NCBI GenBank assembly: GCA_000149265.1 | Contig: CH003204.1 | Coordinates: forward strand, 474,966-538,965 | Direction: 5' to 3' | From: Ciona savignyi | Lineage: Eukaryota > Chordata > Ascidiacea > Phlebobranchia > Cionidae | DNA length: 64,000 bases | Part shown: piece after piece, positions 11,601 to 20,800 of the stretch | Layout: each line of letters opens with the position of its first letter | Numbering within the stretch: position 1 is the first letter of the stretch | Translations under genes and position numbers: made by a program | Notes under the pieces: model-generated | The model's database searches: none | Seen by the model: only the letters and a program-made list of their open reading frames with translations | What the model was told of the DNA's origin: nothing

Positions 11601-14600
11601 ATTAACTTGTGCGCGACCTGCGAAAAACCACACAACAAAGTAATCGTAATTATATCTTAACTTCTGTAGTTGATAGAGTACAAAACGCTGCGAATAAACG
11701 CCTATCTTTGTTCAAAAACTGATCGATTGCTGTTGTTTTTGCATGTTGGGATTGCAAGTTCCGTATTTAGTGCTTTTAGCCTACATACTACTTACAAATA
11801 CAATCGATTATTTGAGATCTGTTGACATTTTCTAAATATTATAATTTAAGATTAACACATTTACAGTCCTCGAAATCCCCAACGGCAAAAACGAATTTAT
11901 TTCAACACTTTTCTTGTTCAATAAAAGAGGCAAGTCGTCACCTACTGTATTATCAAATGCGTTCGGTATTTTGACTACTAATTAGCGTTAAAATCGTTTT
12001 TTTTAATGCAAAGTCGCTATCTAAAAATGTTGAAGATTAGCAGATATTAAAACAATGGTCCGGATAAAAAGAAGCATAGTCCTTGATATCGTCTAAGTTA
12101 CACTTTAATTAGTAAAAGCAACGATATATAAAACGCTAATTCCACCTATATACTACAATAAAATGGCGTTTTGATAACATTAAATATTGCGTCATTAGGC
12201 ATAAAATCTAGTCAATTCAACGAATTGCTTTTAACGTTATTTTGGTTTCCTATATTTCTACGCCGATTAGCAAACGTAGACTATTCCTAAAGTATCAATT
12301 TATAAAGCTAAAAAAGAACGCGGAATGTATGCTCACGCAGGAAACAATTTAAAAATACAGTATTGCATAAAACAAATATAAAGAAAATAGTTTCAAAGCG
12401 CACAGCGGCAGTTTTATCTAGTTTTTATCAAATTACAAACATTCTAACACAAAACTCAAAACTTAAAATTCAATTACGCCAGCAGCCAGCTGTCAATCAA
12501 ATCTCTGAGAGACTACGTCGCTTTGATCCTTGCGCCTCGATTTGCTGAGTTGACAATTCGGCAAATTTAATCAGATAAATATATGAAGCGCGTGTCTGGC
12601 AATCGCATGTATTTCCTCATTTGGTATTATTGTATTTTGTTCTTTTAAACTGTAGGCCTATCATTTTCGAATTATAATCCATTCCAAACCAGATAGACGG
12701 TGTTCACTATTCTAACATTGACGTTGGATTCAGGATTTAGGTATTACTCAGTGGTAAGCGAGGTGGTCTAAAGACGCCGAATAATCTATTTATAGTTTAT
12801 TACACGCATCGCCGCACTCGATATCGAAAAGACGCGGTTCGGTCTAATTAATTTTAATGTCACCGTTAGTGCGTCGTATCCGACTTTAAAGCCGCGCAAA
12901 GTTAAATTAACAATCCCCTATGCGTGGAAATATGGCAGGGCTAGTGTTTATTGTTAATTTTTGTCACGGTACGGTTCTTAGTCAAAAAGATCGGTTCCAG
13001 TACGGCCAGAATTTTTATCGGGCCCTGTGTGCATAACAACCCACCAACTTATTGTGCAACATGGGCCAAATTACAAATGATCTAATGACTTGTATTCAGA
13101 TATCACTTTAGCACAAATTTATGTATTGGCTTAAATTGTTTTAGCTAGTTTAGTTTATATAGTTACATTATAGAAGATTAGCACGGTTATGGAATTTAAA
13201 AAAAAAAAAAAACAAAATGGCAAAACTACTTAAAAAAACAATACAAATTTCAAGAGTAGGCTACTGTATCTAAACACACATTGGCAAATACACACAGTAT
13301 AACAGTAGAAATAATTAACTTGATTGTGAAACCTTATCTTAAACAAATAAATATTTATTGTTGCATCAAAAGTTTTTAAATTAATTTTAAACAATAGTTA
13401 ACCAATCAAAAATTGAACAAAAGTGTGCAAGCACAACGCTACACTAAAAGATGAGCTTGCTTTAGATATATTTTTGAAACAATATTATAACAAAATATAT
13501 AATGCATGCAAAACATGTGTTCCAATTTTTTACACCCCTGAAAAGGTAAGCAGTTTCTCTTTCCTTATCATTACTTTTCTTCTATGCAAATGAAGAGTAG
13601 TCATTAAAAACAATGATTAACTTTACAAGCTATGCTAAATGTTAACTTTGGGACTGGCATCTATTAATGTTGGGTGATAAAAAAATTTTTACATACCTAG
13701 AATTAACAATCTGTCGTATTTAATTTGTTAAATGCATAAAAACAAAATAAAAAAATACGAAAATAAATTTAACTGATGTTTAACAGGGAGACAATGATAA
13801 ACCATAAAGTTATTCGAAGCAAAAAACCACACACTCAAGATATTGTTGTAATGTTCCATTCATACTCACAAATGCAGTATAACACTCACCCACATCACTT
13901 GCAGATTCTAGAGCAAGCAATCTGCTCAATATTTTGATCTCTTTAGCAGTTTTCCTGAGACCAAATTCATCACAGAATGCAGAAACAAACTCATCCAACG
14001 ATTTGAAATTCTGTAAAATTTGTTTTGTCAGATGGGGCATATTATTTTTGTTGACATAATAGTGACAATCCGTGGGATGTAAGGGGGAAACTGAAGAAGT
14101 GAAACTGCAAAAAAATGAAAATAAAAGGGGGGAAAGAAGTGAAACTGCAAAAAAATGAGGGGGAAAAGAAGTGAAACTGCAAAAAAATGAAAATAAAAGT
14201 GTTACAAAGGTTAGTGTTTGGGCTTTACAAAAGGTTAGTGAGTTGGAGTTAGGATTAGTTCTAAGGTTTAAATTAGTGTTTAGGGCAGGGTTAGAATTAT
14301 TTTCCATAGTTTTAGTGAGCAGTTTCCTTATTTCTCTTTTCATCTATTTTTTGCCCAATGAGGTGCATTGTATTCGGAACCAAAGGGTAAGAGGATCAAA
14401 ACCAGCCACTAACTGGTTGATTGTGTTGACAAAGCACTCAGCAGAAGTCACTTGATACCAGTTGGTTAACATGTTGAATATCAGTTGGTTAACATTAAAA
14501 ACCATGTCGCCATTATATACTACACATTACAATATCTCTAGTAACTCGACTGTGGACAAAACTAAGAGATAACCCTCCATGTTATTCTACCCATTAGAAT

Positions 14601-14689
14601 AAACAAACTTTCCCTACCTGGTCTCCTTGTATGCCTGGAACTTGTTCCCAAAATTGTGCGTCACACGCACGATAACAAGATTGGGTCAT
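8642..14689 (-). CDS. Small SH2-domain protein 1, STAT/Cbl-like arrangement
   Basis: Seven exons read 14689-14618, 14010-13890, 11425-11325, 11202-11150, 10501-10413, 9470-9415 and 8881-8642, giving 243 residues with all phases matching. The start is MTQSC, aligned with the start of the paralogue at 23497. Order: a short exon with FWEQVPG, a helical segment (FKSLDEFVSAFCDEFG), a linker (DNDKVQISG, KLFGSTKK) and then an SH2 domain beginning SWFTGPITRETADEIL, with GTYLIR holding the phosphotyrosine-binding Arg, FVFTLRASKETVHYI and TYPDIVQFV. A helical block and linker before an SH2 resemble the STAT linker-SH2 or Cbl 4H-EF-SH2 layouts, but I see no DNA-binding domain, coiled coil or RING, and cannot assign a family. 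Likely a phosphotyrosine-binding adaptor in the cytoplasm. The C-terminus runs into a SINE, whereas the paralogue ends at a stop just after NAVFSG. Confidence 0.75.
8930..9075 (-). repeat. SINE fragment
   Basis: Diverged minus-strand 3' part (TTTTTATCCCCATAAATTG to the AAGTGTGTTGTGTTTAG segment). It lies in the last intron of the SH2 gene. Confidence 0.5.
10505..10965. repeat. About 65-bp tandem repeat in SH2-gene intron
   Basis: About seven diverged units share GGAATAAAACACATAATC, TTATTCTTTGATCAT and AATTTAAAGAA. The array fills most of the intron between the exons ending at 11150 and starting at 10501. Confidence 0.8.
11489..13027. mobile_element. hAT-type element, 1.54 kb, with a nested repeat
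   Basis: The outer ends are CAGGGTTCGATAAAGTCGGG and TTTTTATCGGGCCCTG. They are flanked by an exact 8-bp duplication, TGTGCATA (11481-11488 and 13028-13035). No transposase is visible. The interior from about 11864 to 12736 is homologous to the separate element at 20563-21966. It lies in the SH2-gene intron between the helical exon and the linker exon. Confidence 0.85.
14075..14340. repeat. Repeat with duplicated GAAGTGAAACTGCAAAAAAATG
   Basis: The segment GTGAAACTGCAAAAAAATG occurs three times within 100 bp. The right part (GTTAGTGTTTGGGC to AGTGAGCAGTTTCC) is related to the MITE family at 35364-35751. It lies in the first intron of SH2 gene 1. Confidence 0.6.
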
Positions 14690-14713
14690 CCTTGTCAGAT
14701 GTTGTACTTGCAA

Positions 14714-15454
14714 CTTTAAAAATTTCAATGCAGAAATATAATATTTAGTTAACCTTGATAAATATAAACACCTAAAATGATATATTTGTTGATTGACTTT
14801 TTGATTTAATGCATTGTTTTTTTTTTTTTTTTTTATAGGTACTTCTATTAAGCTTTTAAACATTTATTTTGCTTTTGCAGTCGTTTCATATTTATTATAA
14901 AAAATTAAATATATATAAGTTAGATGGCACATCAATTGCAGATAAGCAAAACACAATTAAATGGGAACTGCAGTGAATAGGTAAAAACAAAATAAAGTTT
15001 TTCATTTTTGACAGAAATCATCTGACTGAAAGAATTGGCACAGATCCAACAAAACACAAAGAGAATCAATCTATTTAAAAGAAAATTAACTTCACATTTC
15101 TAATGTACAAATCAAACACACTAATAGTTTCATTAAGTGTCAATTTGCATATAACATCCCAAAACTCTTAGAAAGTAATGTTGATCTAGCAATGTACAAA
15201 GGAGTTTGTAAACAACTCGTGCAGCCATGAACACTACATCAAATATAGCTGTAAACAAAACAAATATTGGTCTACTTCACTTAATACTTTGACAAGATAT
15301 TGAGAAGTCTAAAGTGATTTCGTTCTGTTTTTTTTTTTACAAATACATCTGGCCCAACACACACATGATACACAATGAGAATTAATTTTTTACTTACAGC
15401 TGTAAACACTACTAGAACGCTACAATGATAAAACTGTTCCAACAAATTTAAAAA
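14714..15454. other. Intergenic, no gene seen
   Basis: AT-rich spacer between the first SH2 exon and LACC1, with a poly-T run near 14816-14834. I see no coding or RNA feature. Confidence 0.5.
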
Positions 15455-15562
15455 AGGAACATTAACAACATTTCATTGACACATATATTAATCACAGTGA
15501 CTATAACTTTACATCATTCCAATCAAAACCAAGTTGATTACTAAACTGCATTCCATTTCGAA
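15455..15562 (-). repeat. Duplicated remnant of the LACC1 3' end
   Basis: This segment matches about 105 bp covering the last LACC1 codons and 3' flank (15595-15700). Shared words include GGAACATTAACAACATTTC, AACCAAGTTGATTAC and ACTGCATTCCAT. The copy is about 15% diverged and is not an exon of anything visible. Confidence 0.75.
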
Positions 15563-15654
15563 TTATTCAAAATCAAGTTAAAAAAGTCATAAAAAATTAA
15601 AAAGGAACATAAACTACATTTTATTGACACATATTAATCACAGTGGTTATAAGT

Positions 15655-16848
15655 TTATATCATTCCAACAAAACCAAGTTGGTTACCAAACTGCAGTCCA
15701 TCCCTGCGAAATGAAAAGAGCCGACGGTCTGGATCACACTTGGTGCAAATTTTCAAGTTGGGATCTTCTTCGATGTTTGCTTCTTTTACCCCTTCCTTTA
15801 TCAGTATACTGCGAACAGCAACACGAAGGTCCAGAAACGGCTTTGGATGGTTTTCCTTCCAAACTACACATCGTTTGTCGATGGAAAGAAATTTTCGTGA
15901 TTCGTCGACACCAAATTCACAGCAGCAAGCACCAAGAGATGGTCCATTGGTGACGAGCAAGTTTCCTGGGTTTGTTCCATATTCCTTGATCATGGTACGA
16001 ACCATTTCTTCTACAATGCCAGCCAGAATTCCTTTCCACCCTGCATGCGCTGCCCCACAGGACTTACTCACTGGATCTACGAACAAGAGCATGTTGCAGT
16101 CAGCCCCGGGGGCAGCTACTGTCACCCCATGGGTGTTGGTGACAATCCCATCATACGATTCAGGTTCCTGTTTTTCATAGACCCATACTCCCTTTCCATG
16201 AACTGCTTTTGCAACGTGAAATTTGCTCGGGTCAAAATTCCCGGCTTTGGCAAGACGGCTCCTGTTTTCAGAAATTACAGCTCTGGTGTCACGTTTGCGA
16301 GGAGAAAAACACATGTTCAGTGAAGCCTGGTCGGGAAATGTAGATAGCCCTCCATATCTCAATGAAAAGCCATGGTTAAATGGATGTGGCAACAGTTTAG
16401 ACTTTAAAATTTTCACCTCATCCTTAGCTCTCAGATTTGACAGAAATTCTTCAATTGTCGGTGTTTTTTCGTAGTTCTTAGATAGCTGAGTACAAGCAAC
16501 CAATTTCATATTGTAGGCTGCAGGAAAAAGAGCTTGGACAACTAAATTACAGCTGTCCAAAGCTTGGGTCGGAACAAACACATAACCATCGGAAATTTTT
16601 AACTTATCCATCTCTGATTTTAGAGCGTAAAACTCGTGAAATAAAGTTGAACCTATCGGGGTGTAAAGTACGCACTGCAAATCCTTTCCACAAGCACTTG
16701 CCAGCAAATTTTGATTGTTTATCCCTTCATTTGCCACAAAGTACTTTAGCCCGGTTTCTTCTTTAACGGTTTGATTGATACATTTTACCAAGGATTCCGT
16801 GTCTTTCTTGACAAAATTTCCAATCACGGTACCAAATGAACACTCCAT
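15655..16848 (-). CDS. LACC1: LACC1-like purine nucleoside oxidoreductase/phosphorylase (YfiH/YlmD family)
   Basis: Intronless gene of 397 residues; human LACC1 is about 430. The N-terminal 150 residues match the poorly conserved vertebrate-type extension. The C-terminal multi-copper-oxidase_4 (laccase-like) fold carries the family signature: AVHGKGVWV with His217, PGADCNMLLF with Cys251, AAHAGWKG with His268, and GPSLGACCCEFG. These His-Cys-His residues are the zinc/active site in the family, which in mammals (LACC1/FAMIN) acts on purine nucleosides and tunes macrophage metabolism. The ATG at 16848 follows non-coding sequence and gives full family length. A TTTATT at 15620-15625 reads AATAAA on the minus strand, a likely polyadenylation signal 30 bases past the stop. 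The gene sits between two paralogous SH2 genes on the same strand. Confidence 0.93.
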   Translation of the reverse strand: MECSFGTVIGNFVKKDTESLVKCINQTVKEETGLKYFVANEGINNQNLLASACGKDLQCVLYTPIGSTLFHEFYALKSEMDKLKISDGYVFVPTQALDSCNLVVQALFPAAYNMKLVACTQLSKNYEKTPTIEEFLSNLRAKDEVKILKSKLLPHPFNHGFSLRYGGLSTFPDQASLNMCFSPRKRDTRAVISENRSRLAKAGNFDPSKFHVAKAVHGKGVWVYEKQEPESYDGIVTNTHGVTVAAPGADCNMLLFVDPVSKSCGAAHAGWKGILAGIVEEMVRTMIKEYGTNPGNLLVTNGPSLGACCCEFGVDESRKFLSIDKRCVVWKENHPKPFLDLRVAVRSILIKEGVKEANIEEDPNLKICTKCDPDRRLFSFRRDGLQFGNQLGFVGMI

Positions 16849-17831
16849 CGTCCTAACTTATAAAATAAAATTCTGTAAACTTATTTAAAACAACACAATT
16901 AAGATGCAATATACAACATAGCTAAAGAAGATATCAGGTAAAAAATAAGGTTGTTCAATTTTTTATTATTAAAAAATTGAGAATTTGAACGAATAGTAGA
17001 AATCTAAATTGAAATGACAGTAACTTTAAATGCACTATTTTTGAAGTAATTTCTCAAAAAACGAGTATAAAAATGAGACACCCGGTAACCACTTATTGTT
17101 AATTCACCTTATAACTATAATTAGGATATTTACAAATTCACAAATATTTACAAATTCATAACAATCGTTAGATAAACTAGATAATGCAAAAAAGCAATGG
17201 TATCAAGTGTTGGGCAGAAACATGGATGGAAGGTTTGGTAAAATTGTCATGAGTAGGCAACACACTAAGTATACAGTTTGTAGTATTCGTTTAAGTTTTA
17301 GATGAAAACAAAATTAAACAAATTTTAGCATTGAATCTGTAAAGCAAAAGTGCAAAACTTCTATAAAAAATAATAATATGCGTGATGACCAATTTAAAAA
17401 GTTAAAAAAGTAAGTAGTTACCATACTTTCCATACTGAGCTACATTGACAATGGCTTAATAAGGCCTTTAAAAGGAAACTTCAAGCATAATCGGGCACCC
17501 AAAGGAATATGGAACTATATTGCAGAAAAAAGTTTAGCAATATAAAAAAAGATTTGAATTTCCATTGATTTTATAGTACAAAATATATTAGATAACTATG
17601 CGCTAAATTTCAACATGCTAATTATAAAATTGAACTTGTATTGCAACCATAATAATCTATAGCTTAATAATAAATGTCATTATACATGGCTAACAACAGA
17701 AAACAAGTCATGGTGTATTGTACAGCATGTTTGATGCAGATGCTTTTAAAACTGGCAGAGTCGGCCAAGGTAAGATTTGGCTAAGGTATGTATAATGCAC
17801 AAAGTTTTCAGTTGTTTCAATCATTGTTAAT
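16849..17831. other. Intergenic between LACC1 and SH2 gene 2
   Basis: AT-rich spacer of about 980 bp that should hold the LACC1 promoter and the 3' UTR of SH2 gene 2. No ORF, RNA gene or repeat family is recognised. Confidence 0.5.
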
Positions 17832-20800
17832 TTAACCACTAAAAACAGCATTGAAGTTCAGGTTTGGGCAGACGTATTGAGCTTTAACTCCGTTAAAATC
17901 ATGGTTTAGTATTCTTCCATTTACAAACTGGACGATATCTGGGTATGTTATTTCATTTGCAAATGTGCCGTCATCTGCGTAGAACTTTAGCTTAGCATCA
18001 TAAATATCTCCGTCAGATGCAGTGGTAGGATCACCCTGTGTTATGAGCATTCATATAAAAAGCTACGGATGTCCATTCCTGAATCTTGACTCAAATTTGA
18101 TTCGAATAGAAAATACAAACATATTTTTGAAATCTGGCAATTTGTTGTGCTCATAGTGAAACAAAATAAAAATTTATATAATTTTGGTTCAAAATTAAAT
18201 AAGTGATGCAATTTGTTATTTCCAATAATAGTAATGATTATTATAATTAAAAGTTAATTAATATAACCAAACATAGAGGCAGTATTTGATTAAAGTAGTA
18301 CCGGTATGAAAAATGATTTTTGCTTGTTCTTTAGGTAAATTTTACACCATTTAAACTTTCTCATTCGAAAATATTTACAGATTTTTTCTCATGGTCTATC
18401 CAACTGTAACTCTGGATTAATCATTATTTTTGTAAAGATGATAAACACTTTCTTTTTTGTTCTATAAATGACAAGCGAATAAAAATGGTGACAATATATG
18501 TTAACAATAAAATGGCAGGGAAAGGGAAAAACTAACTGCACGTCACAGTTTAATGTTAAATTTGTTAAGGTGGATAATAAATATTAGTGATGTGCTGATG
18601 CTTAACCTTACTTGGAGAGAAAAGAAATGTATTCAGCTTTAAATACTTACAGCCATAACATCATTGCCATCTAAATAAATCAAGCATTTAAGTGGGGAAA
18701 ATTTCCACCATTCAAGTACTGGATAGAACCTACTTACACAAATCCTGTATTGAGTCACGCTGTTGTTTCCTTTTATCGCCAAAACAAACCCACCTAAAAA
18801 AGACGTAGCATAATGTCAGGGCAAAAAATGTGTATGAACCATCAATCAACAATGCTCAAATCCTACTGTTTGATTGTGTAGAAATTAAAAATTGATGCTG
18901 AAACTTTTTTTTTTGTTTAAGGAAAACTAATTTAGGAAATTTCAGAAAAATAAATCTCAAACATAAAAAACTAACTTTTTTTATTGCATATTCATTAGTT
19001 GTTTGAATAAGGAATATTTTAGGCTGTGTGCAGCTATGTACTGACATTTGTTTGCAAATGATCAAACATAAATTAATGCAATATTGCATTCTGATTACAT
19101 GTAACAAACAAATGAAAGAATATTAATCATTAATGCAAAAGGCATATGACAAATAATTAACAGTAGTACTTTATGCCTATACCTTACAAATAGAAACAAA
19201 TCTAAATACTTATTTCTGCTAATGACATTTGTGAAAATCAGAAATTTTATTTTGCACATTCAGTCAAAATAGATATGATTAAAGAAACATTGTAAAACAG
19301 TTCATGATAAAAAGTGTTATTCTTGCTTTGTGTTATTTGCTTAGCTCAAGCGTTATACTCAAAAGTACCTTCTTTGTTGTAACCTTCACTGAACCTTATG
19401 AGAAACGTTCCCTCTTCTTTATTTCTTAAAACTTCATCTGACCGATCTAACGTCAGTGGCCCAGCAAACCAACTATAAAAAAGTACAATTTAATAAGAGA
19501 AAATGATGATATGTTTAATACTCCCAAATACCAATAAAATAAAGGATACTTGGATTTTAAACCCATGATTGGAAACATAATTTAATGTTATTACTTGGAC
19601 AATTGTCAGATTACCTAAGGAAGCATTCTTAAACGAATATTCGTCACCTCGCGTCACCATTATTTTACCAAAGCTATTGCAGTGCGTTCTATAAGATTGA
19701 GACCTTCCTTAAGTTTCAGTGAAATTCAATAATAAACTGGGTTCTATGATTCACAATCTCTAATGTATTACATCAATAGCAATGTTTAGTATATATTTTC
19801 AGTATGAAAACTTTGTCGATTAGTTTTTTACTGTATTTTCGTATTTAAACGGTCAAATTATATATGTTTTATGGCAGAGTAATATAACCCACCTGTGATT
19901 TGCACTTTCAATGGGGAGCAGCGAATTTTTAATCATATTTTTAATCTAAAAATAAAACATTTTAAACAGCAATTGGCCGATGAAATAGCTTAATGGGTTA
20001 GTGCGTTGCCTTTTACATGACAGGGTTGCAGGTACAAAACTGGTCACTAGCTAGACGGTTTGTCCTTGGGCAATGCACTTAACGGACATTGTACCTAGTG
20101 GATTAATAGGTTCTACCAAAATTGTACAAATGTCTTAATCATACACAACAATAGCTCCTGACAAGGGGTGCGACACGATGTTAACCTGACAGCAAAACAT
20201 AATATAACGATTATTCATGTGATAAGGCTTAATGAGTTTTCCATTCATGGGGATAAACATGAATATCATACCCTATCCTATTGGCTTAATATGACATTTC
20301 TAATTTGGATTTTTTGGTCGATAAACTAGAACTGATGGATAACCAAAAATTGAACATATTCACCTGCTGCACAAGATGACAGGAGCCTTTACGAGTTTCA
20401 GTAGAACCAAACCATGCAGTGAGCATCATGAATTGCTGCTTGCTAATTAGCGTTGCATCGTTGTCTGTTAAAAAAACTAATCCACATAATAGGCCTAATT
20501 AACATTAGATGGATATTTATACTCTGTTCCAATGAATATGATAACAGATTCTACTTTTACTACAGTCCTCGAAATTCGCCACGGCAAAAGGCAATTGCCG
20601 TGGGGATTGCCGTGGACTTTTGCCAAATTAACCAAAGTCCACGGCAAAAAAATGCCGTGGGTTTTTTAGATCACTTACTAATTGCAATTCTGTTTTAAAC
20701 GAATTTATTTCAACACTTTTCTTGACCAATAAAACGATTAAGAGGCAAATCGTCATCTACTATATTATCCAATGCGTTCGTTACTTTGACTACTAATTAG

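Noticed and set aside
13810-14455. A 177-codon minus-strand ORF and a 94-codon plus-strand ORF
   Set aside because: The minus-strand ORF is mostly repeat-derived low-complexity sequence (FSFFCSFTS repeats) fused by chance to the real 40-residue SH2-gene exon at 13890-14010; the plus-strand one is repeat and SINE.
15624-16474. Several overlapping plus-strand ORFs of 83-146 codons
   Set aside because: They are antisense to LACC1, whose minus-strand frame carries all family motifs.
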